This document shows, in pieces, positions 1-8,432 of a stretch of DNA of 64,000 bases. Source of the stretch: Aestuariibacter salexigens DSM 15300 (GTDB taxonomy: Bacteria > Pseudomonadota > Gammaproteobacteria > Enterobacterales > Alteromonadaceae). The stretch spans positions 124,001 to 188,000 of the forward strand of contig NZ_AUBH01000003.1 of NCBI RefSeq assembly GCF_000429145.1, given 5' to 3'. The translations under genes and the position numbers were made by a program. Position 1 is the stretch's first letter; each line of letters begins with the position of its first letter. A model generated the notes under the pieces. That model saw only the letters and a program-made list of their open reading frames with translations, was not told where the DNA came from and did not search any database.

Positions 1-717
1 TCTGGCTCGAGGACTATAGACCGATGCCGGCGTCTGTGCCTGGCTGGCGTCTCTGAACCTGGTATCGACTGGAATGACGCCATCCCATACTTGCTGGCCA
101 TATTGTTCAAGCAGCACATTATGGGCATCAATGGCAGCATTAACCCGTTTATCAAACATGGTAGGAATGATGGTGACATCGAAGCGACGCTTCTGCGTTT
201 TTTCCATAATTTCCAGCGTATGCATCATCCTGTCCAACCCTTTTAATGCCAGAAATTCTGTTTGCACCGGCACCAGAATGCGTTCGCAGGCAGCGACCGC
301 ATTAACCATCAATACGCCCAATACCGGCGGGCAATCCATCAGTACATAGTCAAATTCTTGTTGTACAAATTTCAGCGCATTTTTGAGTATTAACCCTTTA
401 CCATTCTGCATTCCCATGCTGCGGTCCAGCGTAGCCAGTGCCATGGTTGCAGGCAGGATAAACAGCGAGTCAAGACGCGATGGGCACAGACAATCCAGCA
501 CCACATCCGCATTGAGCTTATCGGCAACAAACACATCATAGACGCTGACCGACAACTGTTCAGAATCGATACCAAAATAATAGCTAAGTGAAGCATGAGG
601 ATCGGTATCTATTAGCAGCACACGCTTGCCCTGCTGCGCAAGCAAGCCGCCCAGTGTCACCGTGGTGGTGGTTTTACCCACGCCACCTTTTTGATTCGCG
701 ATAGCCCAGATTTTCAC
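1..717 (-). CDS. parC: ParC, ParA/Soj-like chemotaxis partitioning ATPase (3' truncated by window)
   Basis: Reading the minus strand from a GTG at 715-717 gives 239 open codons that run off the window start, so the C-terminus is missing. The protein starts MKIWAIANQKGGVGKTTTT, with the deviant Walker A motif at about residues 10-17, then LLIDTDPHAS (Walker A' region) and DYVLMDCPP. Later RFRDAS matches the ParA family. ParA homologues directly downstream of cheB in polar-flagellated gammaproteobacteria (ParC of Vibrio) place chemotaxis arrays at the cell pole, and the position after cheB fits this. There is no ATG start, so simple ORF callers miss the gene. A generic Soj/ParA of another role is less likely given the context. 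Confidence 0.9.
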   Translation of the reverse strand, partial: MKIWAIANQKGGVGKTTTTVTLGGLLAQQGKRVLLIDTDPHASLSYYFGIDSEQLSVSVYDVFVADKLNADVVLDCLCPSRLDSLFILPATMALATLDRSMGMQNGKGLILKNALKFVQQEFDYVLMDCPPVLGVLMVNAVAACERILVPVQTEFLALKGLDRMMHTLEIMEKTQKRRFDVTIIPTMFDKRVNAAIDAHNVLLEQYGQQVWDGVIPVDTRFRDASQAQTPASVYSPRAR

Positions 718-762
718 ATTTAATACTCTGTCGCGTGAAGCCCTTAACTGTGCAAAAGGGAA

Positions 763-1899
763 CTACAACAATTCGGTTTTGAGACTACCTGCTATATCGT
801 CCAGTGCCAGTATTGCATCCGTCAGGTTGGCAGCCGCCACAGCCTGAGGCATGCCATAAACCACACTGGACTGCTCGTCCTGTGCCCAGATTCTGGCACC
901 TTTCGCCTTCATTGCGCGGCATCCCTCGCGACCATCTGCGCCCATACCGGTCAATATCACCCCAAGTACATCACCACCAAACACTTGTGCTAGTGAGGTG
1001 AAAGTCAAATCAACGCTCGGTTTATATGTTGTGTTATCAGCACCTGATGGATCGCTTATGCGCACCGTTGCGTGGCCCGCATTGCCTTCTATAAACATTT
1101 GTTTGCCACCAGGGGCGAGATAGGCAGTACCAGACGTGAGTCTTTCACCATGCTCGGCCTCTTTTACGTTGATTTTACACAAGCCGTTCAGGCGCTGTGC
1201 GAATGCGCTGGTGAAGGTCCCTGGCATATGCTGAACGAGCACGATAGGCATAGGAAAATGTGCGGGTAACTCAACTAATATTTTTTGCAGTGCAACCGGC
1301 CCCCCAGTTGACGTACCGATAGCCAGAAGTTTGTATTGTTTTCCTGAACGTCGGGTGATCTGACGACTGATTGACTCGTTTTCTGCTTTTGGTGCAAGAC
1401 CGCTGCTGCCGCGAAAAAACAAACGGGTTTTAGCCGTTGTGCCAGTGTCGGTCGTTGAGCGGGAGAGTCCTGTTCCCATAGAGCGAAAACGCATACCAGA
1501 CTTACGCCGGGCAAGGGTCTTAACCTTGGTACGTAGGGCTTCTACGGCTTCCTGTCTGTCCTGGGCAATGTCCTCAAACTTTTTAGGTAAAAAGTCCATC
1601 GCCCCAGCATCTAGCGCATCAAGCGTGGCGCGCGCTCCCTCGTGAGTAAGTGACGAAAACATCAAGATAGGGACCGGACGTTTCGCCATGATCGCTCTGA
1701 CTGCTGAAATGCCATCTAATACCGGCATCTCAACGTCCATAGTCACAACGTCAGGGTCTAATGATTCAGCTTTGGCTATGGCTTCCTTACCATCTCTGGC
1801 ATCGCCGACGACCTCTATTTGCGGGTCTTGCTGCAGTATTTGCGACACACGACGGCGAAAAAAGGATGAGTCGTCTACTACCAATACCTTATAGGTCAT
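763..1899 (-). CDS. cheB: CheB, chemotaxis protein-glutamate methylesterase
   Basis: 378 aa. An N-terminal receiver domain has the acidic pair DD at 9-10 and phospho-acceptor D55 in VVTMDVEMP. A variable linker (about 125-185) leads to the CheB catalytic domain with IGTSTGGP (nucleophile S197), LVQHMP (H224) and LTGMGADG (D322), the catalytic triad of the family. It removes methyl groups from, or deamidates, chemoreceptor glutamyl/glutaminyl residues when phosphorylated by CheA. It lies 8 bases after cheA and 45 bases before parC, in the same operon. No cheR or receptor gene is in the window. Confidence 0.97.
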   Translation of the reverse strand: MTYKVLVVDDSSFFRRRVSQILQQDPQIEVVGDARDGKEAIAKAESLDPDVVTMDVEMPVLDGISAVRAIMAKRPVPILMFSSLTHEGARATLDALDAGAMDFLPKKFEDIAQDRQEAVEALRTKVKTLARRKSGMRFRSMGTGLSRSTTDTGTTAKTRLFFRGSSGLAPKAENESISRQITRRSGKQYKLLAIGTSTGGPVALQKILVELPAHFPMPIVLVQHMPGTFTSAFAQRLNGLCKINVKEAEHGERLTSGTAYLAPGGKQMFIEGNAGHATVRISDPSGADNTTYKPSVDLTFTSLAQVFGGDVLGVILTGMGADGREGCRAMKAKGARIWAQDEQSSVVYGMPQAVAAANLTDAILALDDIAGSLKTELL

Positions 1900-1907
1900 C
1901 TGATTTA

Positions 1908-4166
1908 CTAAGTTTTCCGGCTATTAAGGGCTTTTTTTGCGTACCGCTTTAACAGACTCGGCACATCGATAATGAGCGCAATGCCACCATCACTGGTGAT
2001 CGTTGCCCCTGCCATGCCTGGTGTTCCCTGTAATAATGCATCGAGAGGCTTGATCACCACTTCTTCCTGCCCAATCAGAGCATCTACCACGAAACCGACC
2101 TGCTGCGTGCCGATTTGCACAACCACAACATGCCCTTTATCTTTCTCAACGACTTTTTCTTTGGACAGCCATTCGCGCAGATAAAACAACGGTATTGCTT
2201 TCGACCTGACGATCATGGTGAGCTGTCCATCAACCGTATTGGTCTTGCTAAGATCCATGTTGATTATTTCATTTACCGCGCCTAGTGGCAGAGCAAAGGT
2301 CTGTTTACCAACAATAATCATCAGCGTCGGCAAGATAGCCAGCGTGAGTGGTACTTTTATGTCCAGACGCGTGCCTTTGCCAAGCTGCGAGTCAATGCTC
2401 ACTGAACCATTTAGCTGATTAATCTTGGTCTTGACCACGTCCATACCCACACCGCGTCCGGAAATATCACTGATTTCCGTTTTGGTGGAGAAGCCTGGCG
2501 CGAAGATCAGATTAAAGGCTTCAACGTCAGACATTCGTGCTGCAGCGTCAGCGTCTAGCACACCGCGACTAATGGCAATGTCTTTCAGTTTTTCCGGATC
2601 CATGCCTTTACCATCATCTTCGATGGTTAACAGGATGTGATCACCTTCCTGAGATGCTGCGAGTTTCACGGTACCCATTTTAGGCTTACCCGAGGCAACA
2701 CGTTCGTCTGGCATTTCAATGCCATGATCAACTGAATTGCGGACTAAGTGCACCAATGGGTCGGCCAGAGCCTCAACCAGGTTCTTATCCAGGTCGGTCT
2801 CTTCCCCCTCGAGTTCCAGGGTAATTTCTTTTTTAAGACTGCGGGCCAGATCTCGAACAACTCTGGGGAATCTGCCAAACACTTTCTTGATCGGCTGCAT
2901 ACGGGTTTTCATCACCGCGCCCTGCAAATCTCCGGTAACCACATCCAGATTGGCAATCGCCTTGGACATGCTTTCATCGTTAATATTGATACCGAGACTC
3001 AACAAGCGGTTACGGACCAGTACCAATTCGCCAACCATATTCATGATCTGGTCAAGACGCTTGGTATCAACGCGTACGGTTGTTTCACCCTGTTGCGGAG
3101 CAGCAGGTCGCTTGTCTTCTTTCTTAGTCGCTGCTGCGGGCGCAGGCGCCTCAGCTTTTGCTGCAGCCGGTGCTGGCGTTGGTGCAGGTGCTGGCGCGGC
3201 AGCAGGTGTTGGTGCAGGTGCGGGAGTAGGCGCAGGTTTTGGCGTATCACTCTTGGCACTGTCCTGACTCGCTGCCGGCGTTGGCGTTGCTGCGCCAGTC
3301 TCTTTGACGCTTGGGCCCTTGCCCTGACCGTGTAATTGGTCTAACAACGCCTCAAATTCATCGTCAGTGATATCTTCATCGTCACTGTCGTCGGTTTCCT
3401 GCTGTGCAGGTGGAGCCTCGGCCGCTGCAGACTTCTCATTAAATTGCCCTTTACCGTGCAATTCATCGAGCAGCGCTTCAAACTCATCGTCTGTTATGTC
3501 TTCACTACTATCAGAAGTACTTTCGCTGCTACTACCTTCAGCTGCCGATGCAGCGGGCGTCGCTGTCGCGCTGTCATTCTTGCCGGGGGCACCGGAACCG
3601 TGCAGCTCATCTAACAGTGCCTCAAACTCATCTTCTGTTATCTCTTCCAAGGAACCATCAGTTGATTCTGCAGTAGCGTTTTGTGCAGGCTCCTCAATCT
3701 CTAACTCAGGTTCTGGCTCTGGGGCAGGAGTAGGCGCTGGCGCAGCGTCAGACTCAAAAATCTTTTCGTCAGGCTTTTCAGGCTTACTCAGTTTATGCAG
3801 GATATCGATGAGCTCCGGGGAGGCAGGCTCCAAAGGATCTCTCGCTTTGACTTTCTGGAACATGTCGACCACCACATCGGTGGCCTGCAGGATCACGTCC
3901 ATTAGCTCAGGCGTAAGTGTCCGCTGTCCATTACGCATCACATCGAAAACGTTTTCTGCGCCATGACAAATCTCGACCAGCTCAGTCAGGGATAAAAACC
4001 CTGCCCCACCTTTAACCGTGTGATAGCCACGGAATATGGCGTTGAGCAGGTCGGAATCCTCCGGATTGTTCTCCAGATCGACGAGTTGTTCTTGTAATGT
4101 TTCTAGAATTTCCCCGGCTTCGACCAGGAAATCCTGTAATATATCCTCGTCAACATCAAACGACAT
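1908..4166 (-). CDS. cheA: CheA, chemotaxis histidine kinase with triple linker repeat
   Basis: 752 aa. An N-terminal Hpt domain carries H49 in GYHTVKGGAGF. Residues about 130-355 are an Ala/Pro/acidic linker, with three near-identical units of the form I-T-[DE]-D-E-F-E-A-L-L-D-[EQ]-L-H-G at about 175-190, 223-238 and 265-280. A Pro/Ala tract follows at 307-347. Then come the dimerization helices (LDQIMNMVGELVLVRNRLL), the HATPase core (HLVRNSVDHGIE, DDGKGMD, GRGVGMDVV) and a CheW-like C-terminal domain. I see no folded P2 domain; the repeats resemble the FliM N-terminal CheY-binding peptide (see findings). It phosphorylates CheY and CheB. It starts at ATG after GGGGGAAC and lies 13 bases downstream of cheZ. 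Confidence 0.97.
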   Translation of the reverse strand: MSFDVDEDILQDFLVEAGEILETLQEQLVDLENNPEDSDLLNAIFRGYHTVKGGAGFLSLTELVEICHGAENVFDVMRNGQRTLTPELMDVILQATDVVVDMFQKVKARDPLEPASPELIDILHKLSKPEKPDEKIFESDAAPAPTPAPEPEPELEIEEPAQNATAESTDGSLEEITEDEFEALLDELHGSGAPGKNDSATATPAASAAEGSSSESTSDSSEDITDDEFEALLDELHGKGQFNEKSAAAEAPPAQQETDDSDDEDITDDEFEALLDQLHGQGKGPSVKETGAATPTPAASQDSAKSDTPKPAPTPAPAPTPAAAPAPAPTPAPAAAKAEAPAPAAATKKEDKRPAAPQQGETTVRVDTKRLDQIMNMVGELVLVRNRLLSLGININDESMSKAIANLDVVTGDLQGAVMKTRMQPIKKVFGRFPRVVRDLARSLKKEITLELEGEETDLDKNLVEALADPLVHLVRNSVDHGIEMPDERVASGKPKMGTVKLAASQEGDHILLTIEDDGKGMDPEKLKDIAISRGVLDADAAARMSDVEAFNLIFAPGFSTKTEISDISGRGVGMDVVKTKINQLNGSVSIDSQLGKGTRLDIKVPLTLAILPTLMIIVGKQTFALPLGAVNEIINMDLSKTNTVDGQLTMIVRSKAIPLFYLREWLSKEKVVEKDKGHVVVVQIGTQQVGFVVDALIGQEEVVIKPLDALLQGTPGMAGATITSDGGIALIIDVPSLLKRYAKKALNSRKT

Positions 4167-4179
4167 CGAACTGTTCCCC

Positions 4180-4926
4180 CTAAAACCCTAGGCTGGACAA
4201 GAGATCATCAACATCATCCTGGCCGGTGACAACGTCATCTCGACCTTCAGCGTCAATAATCGGACCTTCTGCTTCAACTGTATCGGTCTTTTTCGAAGAT
4301 TTGTGAGTTTTTTCCGACACTTCCGGTTCCCCGAACATTGTCAGCATGTTCACCAAACTGTCTTCGACTTCCTTAACCAGTTCGATAACCCGTCTGATTA
4401 CCTGTCCGGTCAAATCTTGATAACCCTGCGCCATCAATACTTCCGTCAGCAGTGACGTGAGTTTTGATGTGTCCTCAGACGCACTCTCCAAAAGCTTGTC
4501 TAAGTCATAGCAAAGGGATTTGAATTCGCCAAATTCAATCTGCCTGTTCATTAACTTTTTCCATTCAGGCAAAATCTTGCTGATTTCAGCGTGTAAATTC
4601 TCAGCAATTGGCATACTTGACTCGACGGCGTCCATCGTCGTGTTAGCCGCCTTCTCCGTCTCTTCAATAACGTATGTAAGACGGCTCTGGGCGTCCGGTA
4701 TATCTTCGGTGGCCAAATCGGTAATACGTGAATCAAGTTGAAAGCTGTTCAACGAATCATGCAGCTGACGGGTCAACTTACCTACTTCGGCGAACAGTTC
4801 GACGGATTCCTTCATCGCCACCGCATCCATGATGGCTTTCGCACCGTCGTTGTCACCTGCTTCCAGACATTCAACGAGCTGCCGCGCTTCCTCTAATGAT
4901 ATAGGTGGCGTGTTTGTGGCTGTCAT
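4180..4926 (-). CDS. cheZ: CheZ, CheY-P phosphatase
   Basis: 248 aa, mostly helical. The CheZ signature GYQDLTGQVIRRV is present with D171 and catalytic Q175. The C-terminus DDVDDLLSSLGF is the amphipathic CheY-docking helix of the family. It dephosphorylates CheY-P to end the switch signal. The start is ATG after GGAGAAG. It sits between cheY and cheA, the usual order in Pseudomonas, Shewanella and Vibrio type loci. Confidence 0.96.
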   Translation of the reverse strand: MTATNTPPISLEEARQLVECLEAGDNDGAKAIMDAVAMKESVELFAEVGKLTRQLHDSLNSFQLDSRITDLATEDIPDAQSRLTYVIEETEKAANTTMDAVESSMPIAENLHAEISKILPEWKKLMNRQIEFGEFKSLCYDLDKLLESASEDTSKLTSLLTEVLMAQGYQDLTGQVIRRVIELVKEVEDSLVNMLTMFGEPEVSEKTHKSSKKTDTVEAEGPIIDAEGRDDVVTGQDDVDDLLSSLGF

Positions 4927-4961
4927 TCAGCTTCTCCTTAACAAAGCGGGAACGGACTGAA

Positions 4962-5345
4962 TCAGCCTAGTCGCTCAAAGATTTTGTCCAGCTTTTCTTT
5001 CAGAGTTGCCGCTGTAAATGGCTTGACGACATATCCATTTACGCCGGCCTGCGCAGCCGCAACGATTTGTTCCTTTTTCGCTTCCGCGGTGACCATCAAC
5101 ACCGGGATGTGCTTCAGGCTGTCATCTGACCGAATCGCACGCAACAGATCTATGCCCTGCATCCCTGGCATATTCCAGTCTGTCACCACAAAGTCAAAAT
5201 CCCCTTGCTGTAACATAGGTAGCGCAGTACTGCCGTCATCAGCTTCCTGAATGTTGGAAAAGCCAAGATCTTTTAACAAGTTTTTTATGATTCGTCTCAT
5301 TGTCGAAAAGTCGTCGACAACGAGAATTTTCATATTTTTATCCAA
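4962..5345 (-). CDS. cheY: CheY, chemotaxis response regulator
   Basis: 127 aa single receiver domain: DD pair at 11-12, phospho-acceptor D56 in VVTDWNMPG, the Thr of [10 protein letters not shown], and Lys of the YVVKPF motif. Phosphorylated CheY binds FliM to change flagellar rotation. The start is probably TTG: a perfect GGAGG lies 5 bases upstream of TTGGATAAAAATATG, while the in-frame ATG is 12 bases further on. It lies 40 bases after fliA in the same direction. Confidence 0.97.
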   Translation of the reverse strand: MDKNMKILVVDDFSTMRRIIKNLLKDLGFSNIQEADDGSTALPMLQQGDFDFVVTDWNMPGMQGIDLLRAIRSDDSLKHIPVLMVTAEAKKEQIVAAAQAGVNGYVVKPFTAATLKEKLDKIFERLG

Positions 5346-5385
5346 AACTGCCTCCGATGAGGATCGGTTAATATCGTTATGATTA

Positions 5386-6114
5386 TTACTCTACCGCGCG
5401 CCATGACTGCATGCGCGACTTTAATTTCAACATGGCCTGACTATGAATCTGGCTTACTCTTGACTCACTCACCTCAAGCACTTCGCCTATTTCACGTAAG
5501 TTTAGCTCTTCATCGTAATATAGCGACAAAACAATCGCTTCACGCTCAGGTAATGTAGTAATAGCATGTGCCAGCGCTTTTTGGAATTCTCCTTCCATTA
5601 AGTCTTCAAAGGGCGCATCACTGCCCCTGTTGGCATCAGTGCTGATCACGTCCTCGGATACGCCAAGGTCTTCAATACCCATTATTTTACCGGCATTGAC
5701 CTCATTGAGCATCTGGTGATAACTGTCCAAACTGACATTCAGTTTTTTCGCTACTTCAACATCACGGGCATCCCGACCGGTTTCTTTTTCGACCAAGTCG
5801 ATAGCTTCCATAATAGCGCGGCCATTTTTATGCACCGAACGAGGTGTCCAGTCACCTTTACGAATTTCGTCGAGCATAGCACCGCGGATGCGAATACCTG
5901 CAAAGGTTTCAAAGCTCGCACCTTTCGACCCATCGAAATTCTTCGCCGCCTCCAATAGACCTATCATGCCAGATTGAATCAAGTCATCGACAATAACACT
6001 GGCCGGCAAACGTGCCATTAAATGGTGGGCAATGCGTTTTACAAGCGGCGCGTGGCGCTCGACTAACTCGGCTTTATTAACAGATTGTTGGTATGCCGTT
6101 GCTTTGCTCGTCAC
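5386..6114 (-). CDS. fliA: FliA, RNA polymerase sigma-28 factor
   Basis: 242 aa. Sigma region 2 is visible ([54 protein letters not shown]). Region 3 and a C-terminal region 4 helix-turn-helix ([22 protein letters not shown]) follow. FliA drives the late flagellar genes. Its ATG overlaps the flhG stop by 4 bases (6111-6114), so the two are translationally coupled. Confidence 0.97.
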   Translation of the reverse strand: MTSKATAYQQSVNKAELVERHAPLVKRIAHHLMARLPASVIVDDLIQSGMIGLLEAAKNFDGSKGASFETFAGIRIRGAMLDEIRKGDWTPRSVHKNGRAIMEAIDLVEKETGRDARDVEVAKKLNVSLDSYHQMLNEVNAGKIMGIEDLGVSEDVISTDANRGSDAPFEDLMEGEFQKALAHAITTLPEREAIVLSLYYDEELNLREIGEVLEVSESRVSQIHSQAMLKLKSRMQSWRAVE

Positions 6115-6977
6115 CCGTTACCACCTGCTGCCTTTTTGGTAACCAGTTGCTCAAGGAAAAACTCCAGATGGCCGCCTGGCTGAGTCGGTACTGGCCAGTG
6201 CATGGCTTCTTTAGCCAGTCCTTTAATTGCCATGGCCGCTGGTGATGCGGGAAATGCATCGACAATCGCTTTTTGCTTCCTCACCGCCTTGCGAATATTT
6301 TCATCGTAGGGAACTGTCGCAACAAGCTCCAATGCCACATCGAGAAAGCGTCCGGTAACTTTGGATAATTTATTAAATAATTCCTGTCCCTCGCGCACGT
6401 TGCGGACCATGTTTGCAACAATTTTAAATCTGAACACCCCGTATTCGCGATTCAGTATTTTAATCAGCGCGTAGGCATCCGTTAGCGATGTTGGTTCGTC
6501 GCATACCACTACCATGATGTCTTGAGAAGCTCGAGAAAAGCTCAGCACCATATCGCTGATACCGGCTGCGGTGTCGACGATTAATACGTCAATAGGAGTT
6601 TGTAATTCACTGAACGCGCGAATCAGACCGGCATGCTCGGTTGGACTTAGTTCGGTCATGGACTGCGTGCCAGATGACGCTGGCGCTATCAGAATGCCGT
6701 GTGGCCCGTGCACCAACACCTCATCCAGCGTCGCCTCGCCAGACAACACGTGAGACAGGTTTTTCTCTACCCGTAACCCCAATAACACGTCAACGTTTGC
6801 CAGGCCCAGGTCGGCATCGAGTACCATCACTCGTTTGCCCTGCTTGGCCATTGAGATTGCCGTGTTTAAGGTGATATTGGTTTTACCAACACCGCCTTTG
6901 CCGCCGGTTACGGCGATGACTTTAACTAACCGAGATTGATTCATTCTTCGTAAGCTGCTCGCCTGGTCCTCGATCAT
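6111..6977 (-). CDS. flhG: FlhG (FleN/MinD-like), flagellar number regulator ATPase
   Basis: 288 aa MinD/ParA-type ATPase with GGKGGVGKTN at 25-34, LDADLGLANVDVLLGL and a conserved DTAAG. The extreme N-terminus contains DQASSLRR, the DQAxxLR element known in FlhG to stimulate the FlhF GTPase. In polar flagellates FlhG restricts flagella to one per pole, partly by antagonising the master regulator FlrA/FleQ. It overlaps flhF by 4 bases (6974-6977) and fliA by 4 bases. Confidence 0.96.
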   Translation of the reverse strand: MIEDQASSLRRMNQSRLVKVIAVTGGKGGVGKTNITLNTAISMAKQGKRVMVLDADLGLANVDVLLGLRVEKNLSHVLSGEATLDEVLVHGPHGILIAPASSGTQSMTELSPTEHAGLIRAFSELQTPIDVLIVDTAAGISDMVLSFSRASQDIMVVVCDEPTSLTDAYALIKILNREYGVFRFKIVANMVRNVREGQELFNKLSKVTGRFLDVALELVATVPYDENIRKAVRKQKAIVDAFPASPAAMAIKGLAKEAMHWPVPTQPGGHLEFFLEQLVTKKAAGGNG

Positions 6978-8398
6978 ACTGCAAGTGCTGAGTTTACTTC
7001 ATGCTGAGTTGTAGTATGGGCTAAACCATATTTTTTATAAAGCTTTGCTGCGGTTGATACTAAAAATTTTGCATCGGCTCGGCGCAAATCTTCAGGAACC
7101 TTCTGACCATTGGTGATGTAACCTACCGGCAAGCCCTTATCGATAACGACACTCAACGCTTCACCGAGGCTATAGCACTCGTCCAGTTTGGTCAGAATAC
7201 AGCCACTCAACTGTACATTTTTATAAGCATGCAGAGTCTGATGCAATACTTTATGCTGAGCAGTGGCTGGCATCAACACATACTTACTTATCGCACTTCC
7301 TGCCAGTTGGTCAATATTATCCAACTGCCGCACCAGTCTCTCATCCCGTTGACTGAAACCGGCACTGTCGATTATCACCATGCGCTTATGCCGTAAATGA
7401 TACAACGCATCTGCCAGTTCGTCTGCGTGCTGCGCCTTCTTGACGCTGCAACCAATAATTCGAGCATAGGTGGCAAGTTGTTCATAAGCGGCAATGCGAT
7501 AACCATCAATAGTCACGAGCGCGACCTGATCGGCGCCATATTTTTGCGCGTACCGGGCAGCAAGCTTCGCGGCGGTCGTGGTTTTACCGGAGCCTGTCGC
7601 ACCAAGCAAAGCCACTACGCCTTTACTGCTTAACATATCCTGGCTATCTATGCGCAGGCGATTAGCCAGCAACTTGAGTATAAACAACCAGGCCCGACGT
7701 TCGTCAGCACTTTCAGGGGCAAACGTCACGATCTGTTCTGCTAAGCTTCGAGTAATACCCATATCCTGCAATCTGTCGCTGAGATAGCCATGCAAAGGGT
7801 GTCGGCGACGCTTGTCCTGCTCAAGTAGACCGGATACCTGAAACTGCAGAACATTGCGCAGCGAACTGATCTCATCCTTCAGCTCTTCCAGCGTTGTACT
7901 CGCCGTCACAGTGTCGCTTTTTTGGCGAGGCTGTGGCGCGTCAAAATACGGATTGGCCGGTGTGCTGGTATTTCTGTCAGCCGCTTGAGTATAGGTTTGC
8001 TCAGACGAAGGACGCTGCCGTGAATCCTCACTGACGTTTTGCGCAGATTTAGCGGCCTGCTCTGGGCGCATCTTGGGTGAAGGTGCCTTCGGTTGCTCTT
8101 GCTCGCTATTCGATTTGGCATTGGCGGCGGCCTGTTGTTCAAGCAGTGCCTTAAGTGAATCAGGACCATCGTCACCAATAATCTCGCTCAAGGTCGGTGT
8201 CGATGTTGGTGTAGCGCGGTTTTTGCTTTCAGCCACATCACTTTTCTGTGGCACCGTGTCACGATCATAGGCAGCAACAAGCTCCAAGCCATCTTTGAGT
8301 TTTTTGGTCGACATGATCACCGCTTCGCTACCGAGTTCTTCGCGCACCAATCGCAGTGCTTCGCGCATGTCTTTACCGTAAAAGCGTCTAATTTTCAC
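6974..8398 (-). CDS. flhF: FlhF, SRP-type GTPase for polar flagellum placement
   Basis: 474 aa. The N-terminus MKIRRFYGKDMREALRLV is the conserved FlhF start. A basic, Gln/Pro-rich disordered B-domain covers about 50-170. The NG domain has G1 GATGSGKTTT (266-275), G3 DSAGFSQRD and G4 TKLDE. FlhF recruits the first flagellar components to the pole and pairs with FlhG. The start is GTG after GAGGTG, and the gene begins 34 bases after flhA ends. Confidence 0.96.
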   Translation of the reverse strand: MKIRRFYGKDMREALRLVREELGSEAVIMSTKKLKDGLELVAAYDRDTVPQKSDVAESKNRATPTSTPTLSEIIGDDGPDSLKALLEQQAAANAKSNSEQEQPKAPSPKMRPEQAAKSAQNVSEDSRQRPSSEQTYTQAADRNTSTPANPYFDAPQPRQKSDTVTASTTLEELKDEISSLRNVLQFQVSGLLEQDKRRRHPLHGYLSDRLQDMGITRSLAEQIVTFAPESADERRAWLFILKLLANRLRIDSQDMLSSKGVVALLGATGSGKTTTAAKLAARYAQKYGADQVALVTIDGYRIAAYEQLATYARIIGCSVKKAQHADELADALYHLRHKRMVIIDSAGFSQRDERLVRQLDNIDQLAGSAISKYVLMPATAQHKVLHQTLHAYKNVQLSGCILTKLDECYSLGEALSVVIDKGLPVGYITNGQKVPEDLRRADAKFLVSTAAKLYKKYGLAHTTTQHEVNSALAV

Positions 8399-8432
8399 TT
8401 GTTCACCTCAAGCTTCATATTGCAGTGTCATT

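Noticed and set aside
2737-3335. Long plus-strand open frames opposite cheA
   Set aside because: They are antisense to the Pro/Ala-rich linker of CheA, whose biased codons leave few stops on the other strand. The translations are low-complexity Ala/Gly or Cys/Arg.
3367-3966. 199-codon plus-strand frame rich in Ser
   Set aside because: Antisense of the acidic repeats in CheA; no start site or family resemblance.
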